This document shows, one piece after another, positions 1-10,029 of a stretch of DNA of 64,000 bases (the stretch's first letter is position 1; each line of letters starts with the position of its first letter). Position numbers and translations under genes: made by a program. Under the pieces are notes generated by a model that worked only from the letters and a program-made list of their open reading frames with translations, was not told the origin of the DNA and did not search any database. This DNA comes from Lutibacter sp. (GTDB lineage Bacteria > Bacteroidota > Bacteroidia > Flavobacteriales > Flavobacteriaceae), in the NCBI GenBank assembly GCA_030683995.1, contig JAUXPH010000040.1, positions 186,001 through 250,000 on the forward strand, written 5' to 3'.

Positions 1-1177
1 GTTGAAATATTTTACCTTCCAAAAGAATAATTTTAATCATTTTATGAGCTTCAGCAAATTTGTATTGTGAAAAAAGCAAAATGGTATTGATAAGGTGAAA
101 TTGCAACTGTTTGTCAAGTGGCAATAACGTGACTTTTTTTAGTAAGGATTCTCTAAACCCATCTTGTATTGCAATTGTTTTCTCAAAATCGCCTTTATGG
201 ATTATCACAATAATCTGATAATAATAATCTAACCAAATCACTTTTAACAGGAAATCTTCCGGATAATCCTTTTTGTTCAATAACCTTAATTTTTGCTGAA
301 AATGCAGCATTTCATTATAGATTCCACTGGTAATAAGGCTTTCTAAAATACCTTCAATAGCATTTAAGTAATAAATTGGAGGGTTCTGTTTAATTTTGGG
401 ATTTTCTCCAAACAATAAAATAAGCTGTTTATAATTTCTTATGGCTGAAGCATAATTTCCTGTCTCTAAATAGTAAGTTGATTGAAATAATAAGTGGAAT
501 TTTTCAATTTGTTTGTTAGAAGTAGGATTGTTAGAAATTAAATTTAATTCACTCAATACTAAATCATTTAATTCTTCCCTTTTTTCTTTTGCGCTAGCCA
601 TACTTTTATGTAAAATACGATAATTTAAAATGTCACTTAAAAAGTAAGATTGATTTATAATTCTGGAATATTTCATCAACTCCTGCAATTTTACCTGCTT
701 GCCTATGAGTTGTTTTTCTGATAAATTTGGAAATCCCAAAGTACCCAAAAAATACATTTCAGTTTTAGCAATTATAATTTGCAGATTCTCTGCATTAAAA
801 AGCGAAGCATAGTTATCAGCTTGGTTTAAAGTATGAAAAGCTTCGTCTATAAGTTTCCGCTCAAATAGAATATTGGCTTTTTCAATCATCATAAATATTT
901 GTGATTGCATATCCTTTTTCGATCGTTTGTGAACCAGAAAGTCAAGCAACTGATTATACAAGTATCCTGCTGCTATTTCCACGTTTTTGTTTCTACTGAT
1001 ATCCAAAAATTCATTCTCCAATTTTTCAAATCGGCCATTTGGTAAATTGTCTATAATATCAAATAGTTGTAAATAGGCTTTTTCACCACTTTGTGTTGAA
1101 CAGTAGATTTTGAAACTTCGTTTTTCCGACTTTCCCATTGAAGCAATAACCACTCGACTTCTTTCAATATTTTTCAT
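1..1177 (-). CDS. Helical-repeat protein of unknown function (C-terminus beyond window)
   Basis: A minus-strand frame opens at the ATG at 1177-1175 and stays free of stops for 392 codons to the left edge, so the 3' end is missing. The product starts MKNIERSRVVIASMGKS and is rich in Leu, Ile, Lys, Glu and Tyr, with successive amphipathic helical segments, suggesting TPR-like or another alpha-solenoid repeat. I see no signal peptide, membrane segment, DNA-binding or enzymatic motif in the visible part. It is divergent from the ribokinase gene with 168 nt between the starts, so the two could share a control region. A scaffold or regulatory role is only a guess; similar helical-repeat proteins of unknown role are common in this phylum. 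The reading frame itself is well supported by its length in AT-rich DNA. Confidence 0.75.
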   Translation of the reverse strand, partial: MKNIERSRVVIASMGKSEKRSFKIYCSTQSGEKAYLQLFDIIDNLPNGRFEKLENEFLDISRNKNVEIAAGYLYNQLLDFLVHKRSKKDMQSQIFMMIEKANILFERKLIDEAFHTLNQADNYASLFNAENLQIIIAKTEMYFLGTLGFPNLSEKQLIGKQVKLQELMKYSRIINQSYFLSDILNYRILHKSMASAKEKREELNDLVLSELNLISNNPTSNKQIEKFHLLFQSTYYLETGNYASAIRNYKQLILLFGENPKIKQNPPIYYLNAIEGILESLITSGIYNEMLHFQQKLRLLNKKDYPEDFLLKVIWLDYYYQIIVIIHKGDFEKTIAIQDGFRESLLKKVTLLPLDKQLQFHLINTILLFSQYKFAEAHKMIKIILLEGKIFQ

Positions 1178-1345
1178 ATTTTATTATTGTTAGATAACTG
1201 AAATACAACATTTTAATACATATATATATGCAAATATAATGATTTGGGATTATATTTTTGAGTGGTTTTTGTATATTTTATTTTGAAATTAGTAATTAAA
1301 TTTGCTTTATTACTTAAACCAACCAAAAAATTATATCAATCTTTA

Positions 1346-2296
1346 ATGAAAAAGTCCAAAACTAACACCAAAGCAAGCAAGCAAATTCTTGTTGTAGGCA
1401 GCTCAAATACTGACATGGTAATAAATTCAAAATCTATCCCTCGAGTTGGTGAAACGGTTTTAGGCGGTGTTTTTTTTATGAACCCAGGGGGAAAAGGAGC
1501 CAATCAAGCAGTTACTTGTGCTCGATTGGGAGGCAATGTTACTTTTGTTTGTAAAACAGGAAATGATATTTTTGGACATCAGGCGCAACAACAATTTGAA
1601 GAAGAAGAAATTAACACTTCGTATATTTTTTCGGATCTTAAAAAACCTTCTGGCGTTGCATTAATTTTTGTTGATGAAAATGGTGAAAATTCCATCTCAG
1701 TAGCTTCTGGTTCAAACAGCAGTTTATTACCTTCAGATATTTTATTGGCGGAAGCAGCGATAGACAAAGCAGATTTGGTTTTAATTCAACTTGAAATTCC
1801 GATGGAAAGTGTAGAATTTGCAGCAAAATTAGCCAAAGAAAAAGGAAAATTGGTAATTCTAAATCCAGCTCCAGCCCCAAACACACCGCTATCCTCTGAT
1901 TTATTGAAAAATATTTATTTGATCAACCCTAATGAAATAGAAGCCGAAATTATTTCAGGCATTAAAGTAATAGATACAGAAACGGCTATTTTGGCAGCAA
2001 AAAAAATAAACGAAATGGGCGTTGCCAATGTAATTATTACCCTTGGCGGTAAAGGTGCTTTATTATTTGATGGAATTAATGCCGAATTTATTCCCGGACA
2101 TAAAGTTAAAGCAATGGATTCCACCGGTGCCGGCGACTGTTTTAGCGGCGCATTGGTGATCGCAATATCCGAAGGACTTTCATTGCCTGATGCTGTGCAA
2201 TTTGCAAATAAGGTTGCAGCCATTTCGGTAACAAAACAAGGTGCTCAATCTTCAGTGCCATATAGAGCTGAAGTTGATATATATAATTTTAATTAA
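1346..2296 (+). CDS. rbsK: Ribokinase (PfkB family sugar kinase)
   Basis: Cytoplasmic kinase that phosphorylates D-ribose at O5 with ATP; PfkB/ribokinase family. Visible signatures in order: VVGSSNTDMV near the start, the substrate-binding GGKGANQA, NPAPAP, ITLGGKGALLFD and the C-terminal signature DSTGAGDCFSGAL, whose Asp is the catalytic base in the family. I start at the ATG at 1346, giving 316 residues, normal for the family; the frame is open further upstream to a GTG at 1262, but those 28 residues are hydrophobic, unlike ribokinases. It lies 174 nt ahead of susC on the same strand and may serve the locus. PfkB kinases vary in sugar preference, so arabinose-, fructose- or nucleoside-derived substrates are possible, but the motif set fits ribokinase best. 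Confidence 0.88.
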   Translation: MKKSKTNTKASKQILVVGSSNTDMVINSKSIPRVGETVLGGVFFMNPGGKGANQAVTCARLGGNVTFVCKTGNDIFGHQAQQQFEEEEINTSYIFSDLKKPSGVALIFVDENGENSISVASGSNSSLLPSDILLAEAAIDKADLVLIQLEIPMESVEFAAKLAKEKGKLVILNPAPAPNTPLSSDLLKNIYLINPNEIEAEIISGIKVIDTETAILAAKKINEMGVANVIITLGGKGALLFDGINAEFIPGHKVKAMDSTGAGDCFSGALVIAISEGLSLPDAVQFANKVAAISVTKQGAQSSVPYRAEVDIYNFN

Positions 2297-2470
2297 TAGG
2301 TTTATGCTCACTAAAATATTTTATAACATTTTTAAACTTGAAAAACACAGCTTTTTTTTAAATTCTATTTCAAACGATTTCGTAGGATAAAATGATTTTA
2401 CCATTCAATCGAAAGGCATTAAAAATAATTTTGCAACTATATATTAACCAATTTAACAAACCAAATTAAC

Positions 2471-5400
2471 ATGAAATTCACAAAATCACTTATTTTTTGT
2501 TTTTTTACTATTCTTTTCTCAGTTTATGGGCAAGCACAACAGGCTTCCATAAGCGGAAAAGTAATAGATGAAAACGGACAGCCTATACCAGGTGCCACCA
2601 TTTTAGTAAAAGGAACCACTGTTGGTACCACTTCTGATTTTAATGGGAATTATGAAATAAAGGCCGCATCAAACGGTACTTTAGTGTTTAGTTTTTTAGG
2701 GTACAAATCTCTTCAAGAAGCTATAAAAGGAAGAACTCAAATTGATGTTGCACTTGCTCCTGATACTGAAGAGTTAAAAGAGGTGGTTGTTACGGCCTTG
2801 GGTATAAAACGAGAGGAAAAAGCTCTTGGATATGCAGTTCAAAAGGTCTCTGGGAAAATCTTGCAAAAAGTTTCCGGTGTTGATGTTGCTTCCTCTCTAA
2901 CAGGTAAAGTTTCCGGACTTTTAGTTAGAAACACACCCGATTTTAATGCTGCTCCCGTAATTACAATTCGAGGTGAGATGCCGTTATTGGTAATAGACGG
3001 AGTTCCATATCAAAATAAGACGCTTTCCGACATATCTTCAGAAGATATAGAAACAATCAATGTCTTGAAAGGGGCAACAGCTTCATCACTTTATGGTTTT
3101 CGTGGCGCAAGTGGCGCTATATTAATTACAACCAAAAATGGTTCTACTAATTTAACTGGATTGTCTGTTGATTATGCAAATAACACAATGTTTAGTGCAG
3201 GATTTATAGCTTTACCTGAAAAACAAGGCGTTTATGGACGCGGTAGCAGTAATATTTATGATAGAAACTCTGATGCTTCATGGGGAACAGTGATGGACGG
3301 AACAATCCGCAATCAATGGGATCCTGTGTTAAAGGCTTATGCAGATTATCCATATTTAGCTACAGGTAAAGACAACTTTGCTAATTTCCTAGAACAAGGT
3401 TATATAACCAATAATAATTTTAGTGTTGGCTATAGAGGCGACATTGCGTCAATAAGAAGTTCCGTTAACTGGACTCAAAATAAAGGAGTTTATCCTAATC
3501 AGAAAGCAGATCATTTTACTTATACCCTTGGTGGAGATGTTAATTTAGACAAATTAAAGTTGAGTTCAAACGTATCCTATTCTAAAAAATCAACCCCAAA
3601 TCAGTCATCAAACAGCTATACTGGTTATGATCCAATGTATGCTTTGCTAATTTGGTCACCAACAGATTTCAATATTTTGGACTACAAGGATTATTGGATT
3701 AAACCAAATGAGACTCAAAACTACACGTTAAAAAATCATAACAATCCATATTTTAACTCTTGGGAAAGAACAAATGAGGTTAATAGGGATATTTTTAATG
3801 CGGATTTAACCGTGAGTTATCAATTAGCCGATTGGTTAAAAGCCAGTCTTCGTTCAGGGGTTGATTTTTATAAAGATAAAGGACAGTTGAGAGTTTCATG
3901 GGGATCACAAACTTCTACCGGTAATACAGGTATACCTGGGAATCCATACACTTGGATTGGCGGTAATACTGGAGGTTATGGTTTAGGTCAAACTCAAGGA
4001 CAAAGTATCAATACTGATTTTCTGCTTTCAGGAGATCGATCCGTTGATAAATTTAAGGTTGAATACCTAGCAGGAGGAACAATATTTAGAAAAACAGATG
4101 ATAATATTCAGGCTTGGACTAATGGCGGTCTTTCTGTACCTGGCTTTTTCTCATTAAAAGCATCTGTAAATCCTGCTGGAACTTCAACAACCCATTTTTC
4201 CCAACAAGTAAATTCGTTATATGGTCGTGCCGTTTTTTCCTATGATAACTTTATTTATTTAGAGGCAGCTGGTCGTAATGACTGGAGTTCAACAATGGTA
4301 AATACCCAATCCGAATCTTATTTTTATCCATCTGTATCAGCAAGTATTTTGATTTCTGAACTTTTGCCGGAATCTACAAAAAGTTGGTTGGATTTATTGA
4401 AAGTTAGAAATTCTTGGGCAATGTCAAAAACGCCAGCCGGAATTTATGAATCAACTGTAAATAGTGCTTTTGGTATAAATAGTGCTACTTGGGGTACTGC
4501 CAATGGCGCTTATGCTCCTGCTAATTTATATGGATTGGACCTTCTTCCTGCAAGCGCTACCACGTTTGAGGTTGGTTTGCAAGCGATACTATTTAAAAAT
4601 CGTTTGAATTTGGATGTTTCCTATTATTCTAAACACCTGTATGATTTTGTAAAATCAGCACCACTATCTCCAGCTTCTGGATATACTGGGAGATTCATTA
4701 ATACTGATGAGGAACAATCTCGTCGTGGATGGGAGGTTTCACTTAGTGGCGCAGTTGTTAAAACGCAAGATCTTCAATGGGACTTAGGTCTTAACTGGTC
4801 TAAATTTGCGCGTTATTATACCAAGTTAGATGAGACATATTCCCCAAAAAATAAATGGACCGCAGTTGGGGAGCGTGTTGATGCTATGTATAGCAGAGAT
4901 TACATGCGCGATCCTGCAACCGGAAAAATAGTATACTCTAATGGAAATATTCAATTTAATCCTTATGACACTAGATTTGGCTACACTGATCCTGATTTTA
5001 TCTGGGGTTTAACTTCTACGTTAAGATATAAAGATTTTAGTTTATTTGCTTCTCTAGATGGTGTAAATGGTGGGTTAATGAACTCAAGAACTGAAAGTTA
5101 TATGTGGCAATCCGGAGTACATCCTGATTCTGTTACACCAGAGAGAGCATTAGACGTTGCAACTCCTGGTTCAAGTAACTATCTTGGAGATGGTGTAAAA
5201 GTTGTTTCTGGTACGTTCACTTATGATGCGCTTGGTAATATTACCAGTGACACTCGTGTTTTTGCACCCAATGATGTGAAATCTACCTATAAAACTTATG
5301 CTACAAGAGTTCACGGCAGCAGTGCTTGGGGAGGTAATGGAACACCAGCAGACACTTATGAGAAGACTTTCTTTAAACTTCGTGAGATAGCGATAACTTA

Positions 5401-5620
5401 TACTGTTCCAAAAATATATTTAAATAGCTGGGCTAAGGCTGCATCTATTAGTTTTGTGGGACAAAACGTGTTTTTGAAAGCGAAAGATTTCAAATATTCT
5501 GATCCTGATGGAAGCGGGTATAACGCTTATGGAACTGGCACAAATGCTACTGGTAGTGTTGAAGATTTCTCAGATCCAGCATTAAGATACCTTGGAGGTA
5601 ATATTAAAATAACATTTTAA
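2471..5620 (+). CDS. susC: SusC/RagA-type TonB-linked outer-membrane receptor
   Basis: Outer-membrane beta-barrel that imports oligosaccharides with TonB energy, forming a complex with the SusD lipoprotein encoded next. Signal peptide at residues 1-22 ending SVYGQAQ. Residues ~25-105 are a carboxypeptidase-regulatory-like domain (SGKVIDENGQPIPGATI ... TTSDFNGNYEI). The plug follows at ~110-225 with the SusC hallmark NVLKGATASSLYGFRGASGA. The remainder is barrel, ending in an aromatic C-terminal residue (NIKITF) as expected for outer-membrane insertion. 1049 residues is usual for the family. susD begins 12 nt downstream. No anti-sigma-interacting N-terminal extension is seen, so control by an ECF sigma/anti-sigma pair is not indicated. 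A -7-like TAATTTTG is at 2426-2433 upstream, without a clear -33 element. Confidence 0.95.
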   Translation: MKFTKSLIFCFFTILFSVYGQAQQASISGKVIDENGQPIPGATILVKGTTVGTTSDFNGNYEIKAASNGTLVFSFLGYKSLQEAIKGRTQIDVALAPDTEELKEVVVTALGIKREEKALGYAVQKVSGKILQKVSGVDVASSLTGKVSGLLVRNTPDFNAAPVITIRGEMPLLVIDGVPYQNKTLSDISSEDIETINVLKGATASSLYGFRGASGAILITTKNGSTNLTGLSVDYANNTMFSAGFIALPEKQGVYGRGSSNIYDRNSDASWGTVMDGTIRNQWDPVLKAYADYPYLATGKDNFANFLEQGYITNNNFSVGYRGDIASIRSSVNWTQNKGVYPNQKADHFTYTLGGDVNLDKLKLSSNVSYSKKSTPNQSSNSYTGYDPMYALLIWSPTDFNILDYKDYWIKPNETQNYTLKNHNNPYFNSWERTNEVNRDIFNADLTVSYQLADWLKASLRSGVDFYKDKGQLRVSWGSQTSTGNTGIPGNPYTWIGGNTGGYGLGQTQGQSINTDFLLSGDRSVDKFKVEYLAGGTIFRKTDDNIQAWTNGGLSVPGFFSLKASVNPAGTSTTHFSQQVNSLYGRAVFSYDNFIYLEAAGRNDWSSTMVNTQSESYFYPSVSASILISELLPESTKSWLDLLKVRNSWAMSKTPAGIYESTVNSAFGINSATWGTANGAYAPANLYGLDLLPASATTFEVGLQAILFKNRLNLDVSYYSKHLYDFVKSAPLSPASGYTGRFINTDEEQSRRGWEVSLSGAVVKTQDLQWDLGLNWSKFARYYTKLDETYSPKNKWTAVGERVDAMYSRDYMRDPATGKIVYSNGNIQFNPYDTRFGYTDPDFIWGLTSTLRYKDFSLFASLDGVNGGLMNSRTESYMWQSGVHPDSVTPERALDVATPGSSNYLGDGVKVVSGTFTYDALGNITSDTRVFAPNDVKSTYKTYATRVHGSSAWGGNGTPADTYEKTFFKLREIAITYTVPKIYLNSWAKAASISFVGQNVFLKAKDFKYSDPDGSGYNAYGTGTNATGSVEDFSDPALRYLGGNIKITF

Positions 5621-5632
5621 TCAAATAGAACA

Positions 5633-7210
5633 ATGAAAAATTTAAAATTTATATTTTTAACTGTATTTTCTCTTTTGGTTGCAGGTTCTTGCAGCGATTT
5701 TGAGGATTTAAATACGAACCCGGATACAGCGGCAACTGTCCCTTCAGATATGATCGCCACACAGGTAATGAAAGATACCTGGAGATTTTTTAATCCAAAT
5801 CCAACGGATTGGTCTAATAACAATGTATGGTTGAAGCATACGGCACGTCTTGACAATAGCGGTAACATTGGCGGTCAATATTATAATCCTTACCCTTATA
5901 GTGGATTTGGGGCCTTTAAAAGGCTAACTGATCTTAAAAAAATGGTTGAATTTTCTGTGGGACTTCCAACGGAACCTTCCTATAAAGGTTTAGCCTTGTT
6001 TATGAAAGCATATTGGGGATTTAATTCTACCATAGAATTGGGTGATATTCCATATTCTGAAGCAGGAATGGCCGAAGATGGAATTACGCAGCCTAAATAT
6101 GACAAGCAAGCCGATGTAATAATTTCAATACTAAAAGATTTTGAAGCTGCTGAGGCCTCTTTTGCCGCAGGAGTTAATTTTACTGGAGACATTATGTATG
6201 GTGGTGATGTCGCTAAATGGCGCAGACTTTGTAATACAATGCAGTTAAAAGTAATACAAACAATCAGTAAAAAAGCCACTGATGCTCAAAAATCTCGTTT
6301 TGCCGCGATAGTTGCCGCAAATAATTTAATGACTGGTTATGCCAACGATTTAAAATTATCATATCTTGATAATCCAAATGCCACGAATGCCATGTATGGC
6401 GGAGAAACCAATCGAATTTATTCTGCAGGTTCAAAATTATTGGTTGATAATTTAAAGTTATTGAATGACCGTAGATTGTTTTATTTCTTAGAGCCTGCAC
6501 TATCTGAAATTGCTCCTTTGGGAAGTAAATTACCTTCTGATTTCAATGCTTATGTGGGAGCTCCTACAGAATTAGCCCCTGATGTTTTAGCCCTTAATAG
6601 AGCTTCTCATATGTATTCTTTGGTAAACATTCGTTATACTGTCAGCAGAATTGGTGATCCTTGGCTTAAAGTTACTTATTCAGAACAGTGTTTCATCATT
6701 GCTGAAGCGATAGAAGAAGGTTGGCTATCAGGAGACTCAAAGAGTTATTACGAAAATGGTGTAAAGGCACAACTTGCTTATTATTCGAATTTACCTTATC
6801 ATCTTAGCACAGGTAAACCAGGAGAGGTTCAGCCTCCATTCACCGGACAAGCAGGTATTGCTCACGGAATGCCTATTGACCAAGCTTATATAGATGGTTA
6901 TTTTACAGGTGCTGCTGCTTATGCTGCTGCTAAAGCTGACCGTTTGAAACAAATATGGATGCAAAGATGGTTTATTGATTTCTTCCAAGCCGGCGGAAGT
7001 TATTATCCTACATTTCTACGAACAGGTTATCCTGTCTTTCCTCTAGACCCTGCCACCAGCCAGAATCCTGAAGATAAAACAAAATATCCTCAACGCTCGA
7101 AGTATGACACTGGTGAACAAGTTACCAATCCTGTAAATTATAAAGCTGCGATAGACAGCCAGTATGGTGGATTTGATGGAATCAACAAAATTCCTTGGTA
7201 CTTACAATAA
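5633..7210 (+). CDS. susD: SusD/RagB-type surface glycan-binding lipoprotein
   Basis: Partner of the SusC barrel: a surface lipoprotein that caps the transporter and binds glycan. The N-terminus is a lipoprotein signal (LVAGSC, lipidated Cys at residue 20), followed by DFEDLNTNPD, a start typical of the SusD-like group. The body is alpha-helical with TPR-type segments; WRRLCNTMQLKV and WMQRWFIDFF resemble conserved SusD stretches. 525 residues is normal. It sits 12 nt after susC and is surely co-transcribed. It belongs to the more divergent SusD-like subgroup judged by its N-terminus and lack of the longer insertions of starch SusD; the ligand cannot be read from the sequence. A 569-nt non-coding gap with hairpins separates it from the enzyme genes downstream. 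Confidence 0.93.
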   Translation: MKNLKFIFLTVFSLLVAGSCSDFEDLNTNPDTAATVPSDMIATQVMKDTWRFFNPNPTDWSNNNVWLKHTARLDNSGNIGGQYYNPYPYSGFGAFKRLTDLKKMVEFSVGLPTEPSYKGLALFMKAYWGFNSTIELGDIPYSEAGMAEDGITQPKYDKQADVIISILKDFEAAEASFAAGVNFTGDIMYGGDVAKWRRLCNTMQLKVIQTISKKATDAQKSRFAAIVAANNLMTGYANDLKLSYLDNPNATNAMYGGETNRIYSAGSKLLVDNLKLLNDRRLFYFLEPALSEIAPLGSKLPSDFNAYVGAPTELAPDVLALNRASHMYSLVNIRYTVSRIGDPWLKVTYSEQCFIIAEAIEEGWLSGDSKSYYENGVKAQLAYYSNLPYHLSTGKPGEVQPPFTGQAGIAHGMPIDQAYIDGYFTGAAAYAAAKADRLKQIWMQRWFIDFFQAGGSYYPTFLRTGYPVFPLDPATSQNPEDKTKYPQRSKYDTGEQVTNPVNYKAAIDSQYGGFDGINKIPWYLQ

Positions 7211-7308
7211 TTAAAAAGACGATTGCATCAGTAGCTAATTTTAATGAATCTCTACTGATTATTAAAAGATTATAGTGCTATTTTGATTAATTAGTTTTTC
7301 ATTGCTTC

Positions 7309-7333
7309 GCTTCTGTTCTAACCAAACAGAAGC
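7309..7333 (+). terminator. Stem-loop between susD and the enzyme genes
   Basis: GCTTCTGTT at 7309-7317 pairs perfectly with AACAGAAGC at 7325-7333 around a 7-nt loop, about 100 nt after the susD stop. There is no T-run immediately after it, so it may be a processing or mRNA-stabilising hairpin rather than a classical terminator; such structures between susCD and enzyme genes can set unequal transcript levels. Confidence 0.45.
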
Positions 7334-7400
7334 AAGTCGTGGAATTTTAAAAGTTAAAAAACAAAACGTTCGTTATACAAATATCCATATAACATTTCGT

Positions 7401-7566
7401 AAATTTTAAAACACATAGAATCGTAGATTAAAATTGTAAGAAGCATTTCTTTTGTTTAAATTTCATTAACTATGATAACCGATACCAAAAATTTATCGGC
7501 TAACAAAAAGAAATTTTTATAAACTTCTATTTCTATGTTTCTGTGTGTTTTTTTTTTAAAATTTTA
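7401..7566. repeat. Nested imperfect palindrome, about 165 bp, between susD and the GH3 gene
   Basis: Three inverted pairs nest inside one another: outer arms 7401-7420 (ends ACACATAGAA) and 7531-7566 (starts TTCTATGTTTCTGTGTG), middle arms 7445-7458 (ATTTCTTTTGTTTA) and 7501-7514 (TAACAAAAAGAAAT), inner CCGATA 7479-7484 with TATCGG 7494-7499. The whole could fold into one long hairpin and looks like a small miniature element or a regulatory leader. The rest of the 7211-7779 gap shows no gene. Confidence 0.5.
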
Positions 7567-7779
7567 GTAAACCGTTAAAATACAAAAAAGTGACTATAGA
7601 GTTTGAATACTTCTGTTGCTGCCTGTTTTAAATAAATAATCATTCTTAATCAACCAAAATTCAAAATTCAAATTTTTTTAAGCATTAATTTGATTTTTAA
7701 TGATTAAATTATTCAGCCATACAAATTATAAATACTGTTAGAAAAATAAGATTGATTTTAAATATTGACATTAAACAAC

Positions 7780-10029
7780 ATGGTAAAAAAAATAGTACTT
7801 AGTTTTCTTTTATTAATAAACATATCTTTAGTTTTTTCACAACAAAAAACCATCAGCCAAAAGGTTGATGCTTTATTGAAACAAATGACTATTGAGGAAA
7901 AAATTGGCCAGCTTACCCAATATTCTTTCGATTGGAGAGCAACTGGCCCTATTACAGTAAAGAGAGATCAGGAAGAAGCTATCAAAAATGGAAAAGTTGG
8001 CGCAATGCTCAATGTTTTGGGGTCTAAATACACTAGACAATACCAAGAAATTGCAATGCAATCAAGACTTAAAATTCCTTTATTGTTTGGTCAGGATGTT
8101 ATTCACGGATACAAAACCACATTTCCAATTCCGCTAGCTGAAGCCGCAAGTTGGGATTTGGAAGCGATGGAACTTTCGGCACGAATTGCCGCTACAGAAG
8201 CTTCCGCTTCAGGAATTAATTGGATTTTTGCACCTATGGTTGATATTGCCCGTGATCCTCGTTGGGGAAGAGTTATGGAAGGTGCTGGAGAAGACACTTA
8301 TTTAGGTTCAAAAATTGCTTATGCAAGAGTCAAAGGTTTTCAAGGAAAATCTGGCGACATAAATGCTGTAATAGCTTGCGCCAAACATTTTGCCGCTTAT
8401 GGAGCAGCCATTGGCGGACGTGATTATAACTCCGCGGATATGAGTGACCGAATGCTTTGGGAAACATACCTCCCTCCTTTCAAAGCCGCTGTAGATGCAG
8501 GCGCAGCCACTTTTATGAATTCATTTAACGATATTAATGGAATTCCCGCAAGCGGAAACAAATATATATTATCTGACATTTTGAAAGGAAAATGGAAATT
8601 TAAAGGCTTTGTGGTTTCAGATTGGGGTTCAATAGGCGAAATGGTTGCCCACGGTTATGCAAAAGACAGTAAAGAAGCTGCACTTGCTGCCATAACTGCA
8701 GGAACCGATATGGATATGGAAAGCAATGCTTATCGCAATAATTTAGCCCAATTGGTTAAAGAAAAAAAAGTTTCCATAAAATTAGTAAATGATGCAGTAA
8801 GAAAAATTCTTCAAAAGAAATTTGAATTGGGATTATTCGACGATCCTTTTAAATATTCTAATTCAGAAAGAGAACAACAAGAATTAAACAATCCGGAGCA
8901 CACTAAAATTGCCAGAGAAATTGCAGGTAAAAGCATTGTGCTGTTAAAAAATACCCCGCCTTTTGCAAAGGTTGGTGCAGGTGTTTTGCCTCTTTCCAAA
9001 GATATAAAAACCATTGCCTTTATTGGTCCAATGGTTAAGCCATTGAGAGCCAACCACGGCGCTTGGGCAATCAATTTACCAGAAATAGATTCAACTTATA
9101 TTGTTTCGCAATGGAAAGGTTTAGAAAATAAACTGGGTAAAAATACTCAATTGCTTTATGCAAAAGGATGTGAAATAGACGGCCAAAATAAAGATGGTTT
9201 TGCCGAGGCTATTGCCATTGCCAACCAAGCCGATGCAGTAATTTTAAGCATTGGAGAAAGATGGGATATGAGTGGTGAAGCCAAAAGCAGAAGCAACATT
9301 CATTTGCCTGGCGTTCAAGAAGATTTGGTGAAAGCTATTATGGCTACAGGAAAACCCTTAGTTGTATTAATAAATGCCGGGAGACCACTCATTTTTAATT
9401 GGACTGCCGATAATGTTCCTGCCATACTTTATACTTGGTGGTTGGGCAGCGAAGCAGGCAATGCCATTGCAGATGTGCTTTTTGGAGATGTGAATCCTAG
9501 TGCAAAATTACCTATTTCTTTTCCTAGAGAGGAAGGTCAAATACCTATTTATTACAATAAATTCAACACAGGAAGACCGTTTGACAACAATCAACATTCA
9601 CCTTATAGATCTGCTTATATTGATTTGCCGGGCAGTCCAAAATACCCGTTTGGATTCGGATTAAGCTACACCACTTTCGAATATTCAGAGTTGAAATTAT
9701 CTAAAAAGAAAATAAAAAACACTGAAAATATTGAAGTTTCCATAAATATCACAAATACAGGAAAAGTTTTTGGAGAAGAAATTGTTCAGCTGTATTTGAG
9801 GGATAAAGTTGGCTCAGTCGTTAGGCCAATAATGGAACTGAAAGATTTCCAAAAAATAAAATTAAATGTTGGCGAAACCAAAACTGTAAAATTCATCATT
9901 GACAATCAGAAATTGTCTTTCTACAACGAAAAATTAGAATTTAAATCGGAACCGGGAGATTTTGATTTGATGATTGGTGCTTCATCTTCAGATATTAGAT
10001 TAAGAGATACCTTTGAATTGATAAAATGA
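7780..10029 (+). CDS. bglX: Glycoside hydrolase family 3 beta-glucosidase/xylosidase, secreted
   Basis: Hydrolyses terminal beta-linked sugars from oligosaccharides, probably in the periplasm. Start chosen at the ATG at 7780, giving the clean signal peptide MVKKIVLSFLLLINISLVFS; an in-frame TTG 15 nt upstream is less likely. GH3 N-terminal barrel: MVDIARDPRWGRVMEGAGED, KHFAAYGA, and the nucleophile motif VVSDWGS with Asp at residue 281. The second alpha/beta domain (~residues 390-610) carries SIGERWDMSGEAKSR, and a C-terminal fibronectin-III-like domain (~640-749) follows PFGFGLSYTTFEY. 749 residues matches the BglX type. Its stop overlaps the next start by 4 nt (ATGA). Exact substrate (glucose, xylose or other) cannot be fixed from sequence. 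Confidence 0.92.
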   Translation: MVKKIVLSFLLLINISLVFSQQKTISQKVDALLKQMTIEEKIGQLTQYSFDWRATGPITVKRDQEEAIKNGKVGAMLNVLGSKYTRQYQEIAMQSRLKIPLLFGQDVIHGYKTTFPIPLAEAASWDLEAMELSARIAATEASASGINWIFAPMVDIARDPRWGRVMEGAGEDTYLGSKIAYARVKGFQGKSGDINAVIACAKHFAAYGAAIGGRDYNSADMSDRMLWETYLPPFKAAVDAGAATFMNSFNDINGIPASGNKYILSDILKGKWKFKGFVVSDWGSIGEMVAHGYAKDSKEAALAAITAGTDMDMESNAYRNNLAQLVKEKKVSIKLVNDAVRKILQKKFELGLFDDPFKYSNSEREQQELNNPEHTKIAREIAGKSIVLLKNTPPFAKVGAGVLPLSKDIKTIAFIGPMVKPLRANHGAWAINLPEIDSTYIVSQWKGLENKLGKNTQLLYAKGCEIDGQNKDGFAEAIAIANQADAVILSIGERWDMSGEAKSRSNIHLPGVQEDLVKAIMATGKPLVVLINAGRPLIFNWTADNVPAILYTWWLGSEAGNAIADVLFGDVNPSAKLPISFPREEGQIPIYYNKFNTGRPFDNNQHSPYRSAYIDLPGSPKYPFGFGLSYTTFEYSELKLSKKKIKNTENIEVSINITNTGKVFGEEIVQLYLRDKVGSVVRPIMELKDFQKIKLNVGETKTVKFIIDNQKLSFYNEKLEFKSEPGDFDLMIGASSSDIRLRDTFELIK

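Noticed and set aside
1262-1345. GTG start giving ribokinase a 28-residue hydrophobic extension
   Set aside because: Ribokinases are cytoplasmic and start close to the VVGSSNTDMV strand; the ATG at 1346 gives the family length.
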